Assembly: GCA_011390575.1 (NCBI GenBank)
Contig: JAABSE010000027.1
Location: forward strand, 1-43,198
Direction: 5' to 3'
DNA length: 43,198 nucleotides
DNA from: Sphingobacteriia bacterium
Lineage (GTDB): Bacteria > Bacteroidota > Bacteroidia > Bacteroidales > UBA7960
Shown here: one piece after another, positions 1 through 7,749 of the stretch
How the letters are laid out: every line of letters starts with the position of its first letter
How positions within the stretch are numbered: position 1 is the first letter of the stretch
Notes under the pieces: model-generated
What the model was told of the DNA's origin: nothing
The model's database searches: none
What the model saw: the letters and a program-made list of their open reading frames with translations, nothing else
Made by a program: the position numbers and the translations under genes

Positions 1-802
1 GCATCACAACAGCATCAGATGAAATTTGCATGGCTTCGTGCATGGCTCGTTTGCGTTGATAATACAAATCTCCTGCTGAGACAGGAGCGGTTTCCATATT
101 TTCTGTTTTCTCTTCGATAAATGGCCTGAGGATACGGGCCCAGTGCAGGTAACCTTCTCCCATCAGGTGAAGCCCATCATTGGTGAATTGACTGCTGAGT
201 TTACCGTTCTCATCCAGAAAATGGGGATGCAGATCAATGAAAGTGGCACCGTAATCAGCAGCCAGCTTTTCGATTCCCTGGTTTACGGCTTCTATCTCTT
301 TCTCCCTGTTGTGGGCTTTTGGAAAATGGTCAAACTCATTGCTGGTGGGAAAAAGACTTTGTAAATACAGACGAGTATGGGGCGTATCCTGCCGGATCCG
401 CTCCACGATGATCCGGTAATTGTTGAGAATTACTTCTACGGGCGTTTCTTTGGAAATATCGTTGATGCCTATGAGTAAAAAAATCTTTTCAGGCTGCGAA
501 GCGGTCACTTCATCCAGGCGGTGCAATATACCAAAGGTATTGTCGGCTGAGATGCCGCGGTTTTTCACGTTGGGATTGTTGAACAATTCGCTCCAGCTGG
601 CACCGTTGGTGATGCTGTTGCCCAGCATGATGATTTCGCCGGGGGTATCGGGCAGCACCTGGAAAAGCGAATACCGCTGGTCGTAAAAATAAAACCGGAA
701 AGTGGAGTCAACCTGTGCCTGAATCATTTGAGGTTTACATGCAAGAAGCACTATAAGCAACAGGAATGCTGTGCGGGTAAAGAAACGTGCCATATCGATC
801 AT
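1..802 (-). CDS. SGNH/GDSL-family esterase, secreted, possibly two-domain (cut by window edge)
   Basis: Reads from an ATG at 802 off the left end of the window; 267 residues are visible. The N-terminus is a signal sequence, either a lipoprotein type (LLAC, Cys22) or one cleaved near QAQ (residues 28-30). One full SGNH domain follows: GNSITN at 61-66 carrying the Ser nucleophile, the Gly block near 83, GIND at 112-115, and D-G-L-H at 209-212 with the catalytic Asp/His pair. Such enzymes deacylate carbohydrates or lipids outside the cytoplasm; the substrate cannot be told. From about residue 247 a YYQR segment resembles the start of the first domain (YDQR at 40-43), so a second SGNH copy probably begins before the window edge. 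The ATG overlaps the stop of the upstream helicase gene (ATGA), suggesting coupling; ATG 793 is an alternative start. Confidence 0.85.
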   Translation of the reverse strand, partial: MIDMARFFTRTAFLLLIVLLACKPQMIQAQVDSTFRFYFYDQRYSLFQVLPDTPGEIIMLGNSITNGASWSELFNNPNVKNRGISADNTFGILHRLDEVTASQPEKIFLLIGINDISKETPVEVILNNYRIIVERIRQDTPHTRLYLQSLFPTSNEFDHFPKAHNREKEIEAVNQGIEKLAADYGATFIDLHPHFLDENGKLSSQFTNDGLHLMGEGYLHWARILRPFIEEKTENMETAPVSAGDLYYQRKRAMHEAMQISSDAVVM

Positions 803-2130
803 TTAGCGTCGCCCTGATTGTTCCTTTTGTCGCGTGGACGGTATCTTTTACGCGGTTTATCGTCTTTTGACCGGTTATCTCCTGAAGCACGGGAGTCACT
901 GCGCCCTCTGCCCTGTCCTTCGGGTTTTCTTTTGCGATGAAACCGTCCTCCTCCCTGCTTCCTCTCGAAAGTGGGTTTTTTAGAAGGATCATATACCGGT
1001 CCTTCACCCAGTTCTTTGGGTAGAGGCATTTTGGGCACCGTAGCATCAATAAGTCTTTCCACACCGGAAAATTTGCGCTGCTCATCATCTCCGATAAAAG
1101 TGATGGCCACTCCGGTTTTGGCTGCACGGGCGGTACGGCCCACACGGTGGACATAGTCTTCGGGATCACCGGGAGCATCATAATTGACCACCAGGCTGAT
1201 ATTATCCACATCAATACCGCGGGCCAGTACGTCGGTAGCCACGATAATACGGAGTTGTCTGTTTTTGAAATCTCTGAGCAATGCCCCCCGCACTTCCTGT
1301 TCCAGATCAGAGTGAAAGGCTTTCACATCCAGCTTTTTTGCTTTCAGCATATCACCGATCTGCTTCACTTTTATTTTGGTAGAAGCAAAAATCAGCACCG
1401 AGTCAAAGTCTTTGTTTTCGAGGATGGAAAGGAGCAGTCCGTCCTTTTGCTTGTTGTGCACCACATAGGCTTGCTGAGAAATGCCGGCAGCCGGTTTGGA
1501 CAAAGAAAGGTTGAACTTTATGGGATTGTTGAGAATCTTGTTGGCAAGGGTTTCGATTTTGGGCGGCATGGTAGCGCTGAACAACAAAGTCTGCCTTTCT
1601 TTGGGAAGGTAGCCGATGATACGCATGATATCCTCGAAGAACCCCATATCGAGCATCCGGTCGGCTTCATCCAGCACCAGGTGTTTAAGAGAAGTAAAAT
1701 CGATTTTTCCCATGGAGAGCATGGCAATGAGCCTGCCGGGTGTAGCCACCACGATATCGGCTCCCAGGGTAAGACTTTTTTTCTGCGCCTCCCAGGTAAT
1801 GCCGTCACCGCCACCAAAAACTGCCATGGAGCTGACAGAAACAAAATAACCCAACCCCTCGATTTGCTGATCAATTTGCATGGCAAGCTCGCGGGTGGGA
1901 ACAATCACCAGGGTATTGATTCCTGTGGTGTTTTCTGATTTTATTTTGTGCAGAATGGGCAGAATAAAAGCTGCCGTTTTGCCTGTGCCGGTCTGGGCGC
2001 TGGCCAATAGATCCTTGTTTTCAAGAATCAGAGGGATGGCTTGCTGCTGAACAGGCGTTGCTTCTTTGAAGCCCATGGCGTTCAGCCCTTCCATCAATTC
2101 TTCATTGAGTTGTAATTCGGAAAATAACAA
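799..2130 (-). CDS. DEAD-box ATP-dependent RNA helicase (RhlE-like)
   Basis: 443 residues with the full helicase motif set: Q-motif ending at Gln28, Walker A AQTGTGKT at 45-52, PTRELA 78-83, TPGR 130-133, DEAD 154-157, SAT 185-187, ARGIDV 303-308 and HRVGRTAR 328-335. After about residue 370 comes a basic, Gly/Arg/Lys-rich disordered tail, typical of RhlE-type helicases that remodel rRNA or structured mRNA in the cytoplasm. The start is a TTG at 2130. It is needed because the next in-frame ATG would remove the conserved F-x-E-L segment ahead of the Q-motif. The stop overlaps the start of the SGNH esterase gene by four bases, so the two are probably one transcript although their functions are unrelated. 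RhlE is the closest type by tail and length, but paralogues are common in Bacteroidota, so no symbol is given. Confidence 0.95.
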   Translation of the reverse strand: MLFSELQLNEELMEGLNAMGFKEATPVQQQAIPLILENKDLLASAQTGTGKTAAFILPILHKIKSENTTGINTLVIVPTRELAMQIDQQIEGLGYFVSVSSMAVFGGGDGITWEAQKKSLTLGADIVVATPGRLIAMLSMGKIDFTSLKHLVLDEADRMLDMGFFEDIMRIIGYLPKERQTLLFSATMPPKIETLANKILNNPIKFNLSLSKPAAGISQQAYVVHNKQKDGLLLSILENKDFDSVLIFASTKIKVKQIGDMLKAKKLDVKAFHSDLEQEVRGALLRDFKNRQLRIIVATDVLARGIDVDNISLVVNYDAPGDPEDYVHRVGRTARAAKTGVAITFIGDDEQRKFSGVERLIDATVPKMPLPKELGEGPVYDPSKKPTFERKQGGGRFHRKRKPEGQGRGRSDSRASGDNRSKDDKPRKRYRPRDKRNNQGDAK

Positions 2131-2348
2131 TGTAATATATTTTTAATTATAGGTGAGAAATCATCATAACAATTCAAAGTACTCAGGTAAAAATCCTGCA
2201 AAAGTGGCCTTTTTGGGAAGTGCACCTGGCTTTACTTACCTGACATGCAAAGATATGAAAATAATCGGTACAAACTGACAAGCACATTTATGCATCAAAA
2301 TACAATCCTTTGTTTTAACTTAGCAGTTGAACTTTAAAAATCAAAATT

Positions 2349-2798
2349 ATGAACACTTTTACAGCAATCACAAAAAACATTTTGTTGCTTGCCTGCCTAA
2401 CAGTAACGGCATATGCAGCAACAGCGCAACAAGAAGAAGCAGCAGTTATTGCAACGGTTCAAAATGCTTATGTAGAAGGATTTCAGAACCTGGGAGGGAG
2501 AGAAATGATGGAAGCAGGTTTTCATCCCACCTTCGTAATGGTACTTAACCGTGGAGGAGAATTGACAGACCTTCCGTTGAGCAGGATGATTGAAATCGTG
2601 GAAAGAAGACAAAGCAATCCCGATTACAAACATGTAGAGGTGGAAGCCAGAATTCTCGATGTGGATGTTACCGGTAATGCTGCCATGGTAAAACTGGAAT
2701 TGTACCGCGAGGGGCGTTTGCTTTTCACCGATTACCTTGGGCTCTATAAATTTGATGATGGATGGAAGATTTTTAACAAGTTGTACCATCAGCATTAA
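2349..2798 (+). CDS. Secreted NTF2-fold (lumazine-binding-like, SnoaL-type) protein
   Basis: 149 residues. A signal peptide of about 25 residues ends near the ATAQQ segment, so the protein is likely periplasmic. The rest matches the small alpha+beta cone fold of the putative lumazine-binding/NTF2-like family: an N-terminal helix (AVIATVQNAYVEGF), a central LNRGGELTDLP segment, and C-terminal strands with the family ending LGLYKFDDGWKIFNKLYH. These domains bind small ligands or act as simple enzymes, and no specific role can be assigned. It stands alone between the divergent helicase gene and pnuC. The start is the ATG at 2349, preceded by an AT-rich stretch without a Shine-Dalgarno site. Confidence 0.8.
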   Translation: MNTFTAITKNILLLACLTVTAYAATAQQEEAAVIATVQNAYVEGFQNLGGREMMEAGFHPTFVMVLNRGGELTDLPLSRMIEIVERRQSNPDYKHVEVEARILDVDVTGNAAMVKLELYREGRLLFTDYLGLYKFDDGWKIFNKLYHQH

Positions 2799-2859
2799 AA
2801 TTAACCTGAATAAAACGCATGAATATTTCAGGTTAGGAAATACAGGGAGGTAAATTTTT

Positions 2860-2867
2860 TATCTTTG
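2860..2867 (+). promoter_or_regulatory. Candidate -7 promoter box for pnuC
   Basis: The octamer TATCTTTG matches the Bacteroidota sigma-ABfr -7 consensus TAnnTTTG and lies 28 bases before the pnuC ATG. No clear -33 TTG was found at the expected spacing, so the call rests on the -7 box and its position. Confidence 0.45.
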
Positions 2868-2895
2868 CAAGGTTTTACATAACCCCCTGTTCAAT

Positions 2896-3561
2896 ATGTT
2901 ACTAAATAGTTTCTTAGACCTCTTCTGGCAGAATGTTCTCGAGACCACCTGGCTGGAAGTTATCGCCGTTATTTTTGGTCTGCTGAGTGTGTGGTATGCC
3001 AAAAAGGCCAACATCCTTGTGTATCCCACCGGGATTATCTCGGTGCTGATATATGTGTATATTCTCATCGAACCCCAGTTGTATGCCGACGTGGGCATCA
3101 ATTTCTTTTACTTCCTCATGAGTGTTTATGGCTGGTATATGTGGACCCGCAAAGGGCCGGGAAAGAAAATTATCCCCATCCGGTGGAATACCAAAACACA
3201 ACAAATCATGGGAGTGGTGGCCGTATTCGTGTTTTTCTTTGCCATCTGGGGTTTGATTTATTATTTCAAACAGGATGATGCAGCCTACATGGCGGAGTAT
3301 GTTTATTTTGAAGGATTAAAACTGCTCTACGTGGATTCCTTTACTACCGCTATTTTCCTGGTGGGAATGTTATTTATGGCCCTTAAGCGCATTGAAAACT
3401 GGATTTACTGGATCATTGGCGATGTAATTTCCGTCCCCCTGTACTTCAACAAAGGATATGTTTTTACCAGCTTCCAGTATTTTGTATTTCTGGGTATCGC
3501 CATAGCTGGTCTGCTTGCATGGATAAAAATCTACGAAAAGGAAAATCAGCGATTTTCCTGA
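2896..3561 (+). CDS. pnuC: PnuC-family vitamin precursor transporter (nicotinamide riboside or thiamine)
   Basis: 221 residues with about seven membrane segments. The PnuC hallmarks are visible: the YPTGIISVLIYVYI helix, the YADVGINFFYFLMSVYGWY block around residues 63-81, and a C-terminal helix pair beginning NWIYWIIGDVISVPLYF. PnuC proteins are facilitators of the SWEET-like fold that pass dephosphorylated vitamin precursors, which are then trapped by a cytosolic kinase. In Bacteroidota, homologues serve either nicotinamide riboside (PnuC) or thiamine (PnuT). No TPP-riboswitch core is visible in the 97-base leader and no thiamine pyrophosphokinase gene follows, so nicotinamide riboside is slightly favoured. 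The gene is monocistronic and ends at a strong bidirectional terminator. Confidence 0.88.
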   Translation: MLLNSFLDLFWQNVLETTWLEVIAVIFGLLSVWYAKKANILVYPTGIISVLIYVYILIEPQLYADVGINFFYFLMSVYGWYMWTRKGPGKKIIPIRWNTKTQQIMGVVAVFVFFFAIWGLIYYFKQDDAAYMAEYVYFEGLKLLYVDSFTTAIFLVGMLFMALKRIENWIYWIIGDVISVPLYFNKGYVFTSFQYFVFLGIAIAGLLAWIKIYEKENQRFS

Positions 3562-3616
3562 CGAAAAAAGCAACAGGACAGGTTCCAGCAACCTGTTTCT
3601 GAGTGTATTGAAGAAC

Positions 3617-3645
3617 AAAAAAGCCCGGCAAAACCGGGCTTTTTT
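3617..3645. terminator. Bidirectional Rho-independent terminator
   Basis: A perfect 12-bp stem (3617-3628 with 3634-3645) around a 5-base loop. The GC core GCCCGG/CCGGGC is flanked by A6 and T6, so it works on both strands, ending pnuC and the convergent YebC gene. A smaller inverted repeat (ACAGGTT/AACCTGT, 3579-3597) lies just upstream. Confidence 0.9.
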
Positions 3646-3664
3646 GTTTCTGGAAAAATACCAT

Positions 3665-4375
3665 TCAGGCAATATTGGTAAAAACAGCCTGGATGTCATC
3701 ATCGTCATCCATCTTATCCAGTAGTTTGTCAATTTCGTCCATTTGTTCTTCGCTATACTCAACAGGTGAAGTGGGAATACGCTGCAAACTGGCCTTGGTA
3801 ACTTCTATGCCTTTATCCTCCAGAGCCTGGTTCAGTGTCCCGAAATCTTTGTAATCAGCATAAGCATACACGGTTCCCTCATTCACTTCAATCTCTTCCA
3901 ACCCGGAGTCAATCAATTCAAGCTCCATCTCTTCCACGTCCATTCCCTCCTTCAGTTCAAACTGAAAAACGGCCTTGCGTGAAAACATGAAATCCAGCGA
4001 ACCTGTAGGCACCAGCGCTCCTCCAAGCTTGTTGAAGTAGGATTTGATGTTGGCAATGGTGCGGGTAGGGTTGTCGGTAGCACATTCGATAACCACCAAA
4101 ACTCCGTGAGGACCTTTTCCTTCATAAAGAATTTCCGAAAAATTCTCTGCATCCTTCCCTGCAGCTCTCTTCAAAGCTGCGTCGATATTGTCCTTAGGCA
4201 TGTTTTGTGCCTTGGCATTTTGAATGGCTGTGCGCAACCGGGCATTCAAGTCGGGGTCTACCCCGCCCTCTTTGGCTGCAACAGTAATAGCTTTGGCCAG
4301 TTTCGGAAAAACCTTGGACATTTTATCCCAGCGTTTCTCTTTGGCCGCACGACGATATTCAAATGCTCTTCCCAT
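3665..4375 (-). CDS. YebC/PmpR-family protein (TACO1-type)
   Basis: 236 residues from the ATG at 4375. The family N-terminus [21 protein letters not shown] is followed by [16 protein letters not shown], then [17 protein letters not shown] and IYEGKGP-like residues (YEGKGPHGV), and an acidic C-terminus ([10 protein letters not shown]). Length fits the family (about 235-250). Homologues are described as transcriptional regulators and, more recently, as factors helping ribosomes through difficult sequences. An in-frame GTG 45 bases upstream (4420) extends the frame, but the family alignment favours 4375. The -7 box TACTTTTG at 4436-4443 would give a leader of roughly 55 bases. Convergent with pnuC. 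Confidence 0.93.
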   Translation of the reverse strand: MGRAFEYRRAAKEKRWDKMSKVFPKLAKAITVAAKEGGVDPDLNARLRTAIQNAKAQNMPKDNIDAALKRAAGKDAENFSEILYEGKGPHGVLVVIECATDNPTRTIANIKSYFNKLGGALVPTGSLDFMFSRKAVFQFELKEGMDVEEMELELIDSGLEEIEVNEGTVYAYADYKDFGTLNQALEDKGIEVTKASLQRIPTSPVEYSEEQMDEIDKLLDKMDDDDDIQAVFTNIA

Positions 4376-4435
4376 ATATCTGTTATCTTTTGATTTTAAT
4401 GCTTTGGATGTAAAGCTCACCTCTCGTTAATTGCG

Positions 4436-4443
4436 CAAAAGTA
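4436..4443 (-). promoter_or_regulatory. Candidate -7 promoter box for the YebC gene
   Basis: Read on the minus strand this is TACTTTTG, an exact fit to TAnnTTTG. It lies 61 bases upstream of the chosen ATG at 4375 and only 16 bases upstream of the GTG at 4420. Confidence 0.4.
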
Positions 4444-4522
4444 AAAATATTTAGGCAAAAACAAACCTGTCAGTATATAAAAAACCATCGATAAATTTTT
4501 ACTACGAGCCAATTTGCAGGAA

Positions 4523-5188
4523 TCATCCCAAATGCTGCCGTATTAATGCTGACACTTGTTCGTAAGGTTGATATCCCCGGGTAAGAATTTTCATCTTCTC
4601 TCCATTCCTAAACACCAGCGTGGGGTATCCGTTGACGCCCATCCCGGCAACCATTTTAAATTCATTTTCAACCATCTGCGTTATTTCATCCGTATACATT
4701 CTTTTTACAAGCTCTTCACCATCTGCCCCCAGTTGGGAGGCTATATCGCTGTAAAGGCTCTTATCCTCAATCAGCCTTCCATCAAAATAAATAGCCTTCT
4801 GAAGTCCTGCAGCATAAGCGATAGCCCGGTCAGGTTGCTCAAGCCTGAAAACGGCCAGCGCGCGGGCAGGAGGTTCCGAGGTAAAAATGGCATCCCCTTT
4901 TTCCAGCACTTCATCCAGAAATTTTTGCCCAAACTTCACCCCTGTGGTATCTTCCACCGTTTTGTAAGCCTGCCTGATATATCCGGCTATTTGCCCGATG
5001 GGCCCGGCATTCTCTCCCCTCACCATACCCCCTGAAAGGACCAGAAAGTCAGCTTTTCCACCAAACTCCTCCTGTAAACGGGTTATCACCGGGCTAAACC
5101 CGTAACACCATCCGCACAGGGCATCGTAGACATATATTAATTCGGGGGTTTCTTGCCCTGCAATATGATTTCCGTTGATTTTACTCAT
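4523..5188 (-). CDS. DsbA-family (FrnE-like) thioredoxin-fold protein, cytosolic
   Basis: 221 residues without a signal peptide. A thioredoxin-fold strand (ELIYVYDALCGWCYGF) carries the CGWC redox motif at about residues 25-28. A helical insertion follows, and the cis-Pro loop appears as GVNGYPTLVF near residue 190. This layout fits the DsbA/2-hydroxychromene isomerase-like family, whose cytosolic members act as oxidoreductases or isomerases on small molecules. With no secretion signal, a role in envelope disulfide formation is unlikely. It is divergent from the MDR oxidoreductase gene across a 139-base gap, so shared control is possible but unproven. Confidence 0.85.
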   Translation of the reverse strand: MSKINGNHIAGQETPELIYVYDALCGWCYGFSPVITRLQEEFGGKADFLVLSGGMVRGENAGPIGQIAGYIRQAYKTVEDTTGVKFGQKFLDEVLEKGDAIFTSEPPARALAVFRLEQPDRAIAYAAGLQKAIYFDGRLIEDKSLYSDIASQLGADGEELVKRMYTDEITQMVENEFKMVAGMGVNGYPTLVFRNGEKMKILTRGYQPYEQVSALIRQHLG

Positions 5189-5327
5189 AATTACTTGTTA
5201 CTATTACAATTTTTTATACAACAGTTTAACATTGCCTGTATCTTTTAGTTCAGGCTCTCCAACAATTCTTGTTACTTCATTGTTTAATAGCATTGAAGAT
5301 TGACAAGGTATAAAAACAAACCTGTTT

Positions 5328-6263
5328 ATGAAGAAAATTACGTACAAAACATACGGCCCGGCCGAAGTGATGGAGATTACAGAAGCATCAATTCCAGAAC
5401 CCGGATCCGGTGAAGTACTGGTTAAAGTTATGGCTGCCGGAATCAACCCCGTGGATTACAAAGTTCGCAACGGCAGTCTTAAATACATTGCACCCGGAAA
5501 ATTTCCGAGAACCCCGGGAGGCGAATTTGCCGGTGTTGTAGAAAAGAATGGAGATAACAGCAAGAAATTCAGCAAAGGGGAAAAGGTATTTGCAATGCTC
5601 AACATGGCAGGGGGAGGATATTCCGAATACCTCAGTGTGAAAGAGGATTTGCTGAGCCGCATGCCGGAGAAATGGGATTTTGCCGATGCCGCGGTGGTGC
5701 CGCTGGCCGGACTCACAGCTTTGCAGGCACTTCGTGACAAGGGAAAGATTTCACGCGGAATGAAAGTATTGATCAATGGCGGTTCAGGCGGAGTGGGCAT
5801 GTTTGGCATTCAGATAGCCAGGGCCCTGGGCGCAGAAGTAACTGCGGTTTGTTCCGGTAAAAATGTTGATCTTGTCAAAGGCTTTGGCGCCGACCGGGTG
5901 ATTGATTACCAGAAGGAAGACTTTACGCGGTTGCCGGTGCAATTCGACATCGTGCTGGATGCAGTGGCCAAATCATCACCTGCCCAATGCTCTCGTATTA
6001 TAAAACCACGGGGCACTTATATAACCACCGTTCCTGCACCTGGCGTAATGATCAGACAGTTGACCAACCCGATTAGAAGCCGCAAAACATTTGGCATCTT
6101 GTGCAAACCCGGCGGCGAAGACCTGGACAATCTGGCAAACCTGATGCAGGAAAGCAAAATCAAACCCTTCATAGAGAAAAAATACACCCTTGGCCAGGCA
6201 GTACAAGCCCATCAACATATAGAAACAGGCAGGGTAAGAGGCAAACTGGCACTAACCATGTAA
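5328..6263 (+). CDS. NAD(P)-dependent zinc-free MDR oxidoreductase (quinone reductase type)
   Basis: 311 residues of the medium-chain dehydrogenase/reductase superfamily. The N-terminal GroES-like domain shows GEVLVKVMAAGINPVDYKVRNG and PGGEFAGVVE. The Rossmann domain has the dinucleotide motif GGSGGVGMFGIQIARALGA near residues 148-166. Zinc-binding cysteines and the His-Glu pair of alcohol dehydrogenases are absent, which points to the quinone oxidoreductase/enoyl reductase-like branch that uses NADPH. The substrate is unknown. The gene stands alone and is divergent from the DsbA-fold gene. Confidence 0.9.
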   Translation: MKKITYKTYGPAEVMEITEASIPEPGSGEVLVKVMAAGINPVDYKVRNGSLKYIAPGKFPRTPGGEFAGVVEKNGDNSKKFSKGEKVFAMLNMAGGGYSEYLSVKEDLLSRMPEKWDFADAAVVPLAGLTALQALRDKGKISRGMKVLINGGSGGVGMFGIQIARALGAEVTAVCSGKNVDLVKGFGADRVIDYQKEDFTRLPVQFDIVLDAVAKSSPAQCSRIIKPRGTYITTVPAPGVMIRQLTNPIRSRKTFGILCKPGGEDLDNLANLMQESKIKPFIEKKYTLGQAVQAHQHIETGRVRGKLALTM

Positions 6264-6439
6264 GCAACCGCGATGCTTGCTCATCGACTAAAATTTAAGA
6301 TATCAGGTCATTTCTGGCCAAAAGTTTTCCAATAATAAAAGTAAACACTATGCTTTCTCGAAAAATGGCATTATTTTTGGGAAACGAACCACCATCTTTA
6401 TGAATTAAATTTATTTATTAGGAACATAAAACTCATGTT

Positions 6440-7126
6440 ATGAAGAAGAAATTTTTATTATTTGCAGCTTTCGCATTTTTTTTCACCGGAGTATTCTCTC
6501 AAGAGGAGACAAAAATGCGCGCATCTGACCGATTCATTTTCAGTATTTTTACTGATGTTTGGTCAAATTTGCCCGACGGTATGGAAACCAATACAATCAA
6601 CCGGGGGGTAAGCTTAGATTACATTCAGGAATTTCCCATCAGCACATCCAATTTCAGTATAGCTGCAGGACTGGGGTTTTCGAGCCATAACCTTTACAGC
6701 GACAACTGGTATATGCATGATTTTGAAAATGACAACCACAGTTTTACACCCATAGGTGATGCAGAGTTTGAATTTGAGTATGACAAAAACAAAATCAGCC
6801 TCAATTACATCAACATACCGGTTGAGTTTCGCTATCGTACACGCAACACCCCCCGAACGTTCCGTATCCATGCCGGTATAAAGGGAGGCTTACTGGTCAA
6901 TGCGCATACCAAATACGTGGGAGAAGATGTCCCCAATGGAAGAGATACTAAGTTTAAAGAAGGAAAACTTGACAATATTGAAACCTTTTTACTGGGTTTC
7001 CATGGCAGGATAGGTTATGGAAGGGTGAACCTCAACACGTTCATTTCTCTTAATAATATTTTTTCAGACAATAATGCCGCCGATGCAGAGTTTATGAGTC
7101 TTGGACTATCCTTTATCATCTTTTAA
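6440..7126 (+). CDS. Outer-membrane beta-barrel protein, PorT-like
   Basis: 228 residues. The signal peptide ends at the VFSQ segment near residue 20. The mature part has alternating strands such as SNFSIAAGLGFSSHNLY, ISLNYINIPVEFRYRT and FRIHAGIKGGLLVNAHT, and ends in the aromatic SLGLSFIIF expected of an outer-membrane barrel. This matches the family of small (about 8-strand) barrels common in Bacteroidota. No specific function can be assigned. Its stop codon shares the four bases TTAA with the stop of the convergent PAP2-like gene, leaving no room for a terminator between them. Confidence 0.8.
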   Translation: MKKKFLLFAAFAFFFTGVFSQEETKMRASDRFIFSIFTDVWSNLPDGMETNTINRGVSLDYIQEFPISTSNFSIAAGLGFSSHNLYSDNWYMHDFENDNHSFTPIGDAEFEFEYDKNKISLNYINIPVEFRYRTRNTPRTFRIHAGIKGGLLVNAHTKYVGEDVPNGRDTKFKEGKLDNIETFLLGFHGRIGYGRVNLNTFISLNNIFSDNNAADAEFMSLGLSFIIF

Positions 7127-7749
7127 CCCCGCAAATAAAAGAATAACAACAACATAAGCAGAATGCCTGTAATAAATCCCACATACACCTGGGATTGATT
7201 ATGGGCATTCAGTCTTATACGGGCACTGCCTACCAGGCCTGACACCATGATGCTTCCCACAATAAGCATATGCAATTCGTAGCCCAGTATAATGGATACG
7301 GCAATCAGGTAACCTGTAAATCCGCCCATAGACATCATATGCATACTGATTTTCCAGTAGAAGGTAATTACAAACCCCAGTAACACCAGCAAGGTTGCTC
7401 CCATTACAAAATAATTGAGCAATGAGGGAAGGTTGGCCTGGCGAAAAAGATAATAGGTAAATAAATAGAAGAATACACTGACCATGATGGGATACACCCG
7501 GTCATTTCTGTCCTGAAGGTAGAAATCTTTGATTAGCCCGGTTTTTTTCATCAGCAATATCACCAGGAAGGGAGCGATACAGGTATTGATAAATACCAGT
7601 CCAACAATCAGTCTGCGGGCCATGGCCGGTGTTGAAAATGAAACATAACTCGGGATGGCAAACAGGATGAGCACCGCGAGGGTGGGCATAATCATAGGAT
7701 GAAAAGCCATACTCGTCAGTTTGGCCCAGGTATTGTTTTCTTTGATCAA
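7123..7749 (-). CDS. PAP2-like multi-pass membrane protein with degenerate third motif
   Basis: 208 residues, about six membrane segments. Remnants of the three phosphatidic acid phosphatase (PAP2) motifs are present in order. Motif 1 is K74-x6-R81 with R84 and P87. Motif 2 is S135-x-H137 instead of PSGH. Motif 3 is R177-x5-H183-x3-Q187, so the nucleophile His is kept while the Asp that normally follows is Gln. Canonical PAP2 enzymes dephosphorylate undecaprenyl pyrophosphate or phosphatidate at the membrane; activity here is uncertain. The start is a TTG at 7749 overlapping the rpoN stop (TTGA), which implies translation coupled to rpoN. Confidence 0.7.
   Translation of the reverse strand: MIKENNTWAKLTSMAFHPMIMPTLAVLILFAIPSYVSFSTPAMARRLIVGLVFINTCIAPFLVILLMKKTGLIKDFYLQDRNDRVYPIMVSVFFYLFTYYLFRQANLPSLLNYFVMGATLLVLLGFVITFYWKISMHMMSMGGFTGYLIAVSIILGYELHMLIVGSIMVSGLVGSARIRLNAHNQSQVYVGFITGILLMLLLFFYLRG

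Noticed and set aside
1147..1938. 263-codon open frame opposite the helicase
   Set aside because: Antisense shadow of the DEAD-box helicase; no domain features.
2183..2243. 8-bp inverted repeat TCAGGTAA/TTACCTGA in the helicase-NTF2 gap
   Set aside because: The 45-base spacing and lack of a T-run give no clear role; could be chance.
2799..2895. TPP riboswitch ahead of the PnuC-family gene
   Set aside because: The conserved CTGAGA and ACCTGAxCTGG-type blocks are not present in the 97-base leader.
4376..4420. Longer YebC start at GTG 4420
   Set aside because: The family N-terminus begins at MGRAFEYRR, encoded from 4375; the extra 15 residues have no family support.
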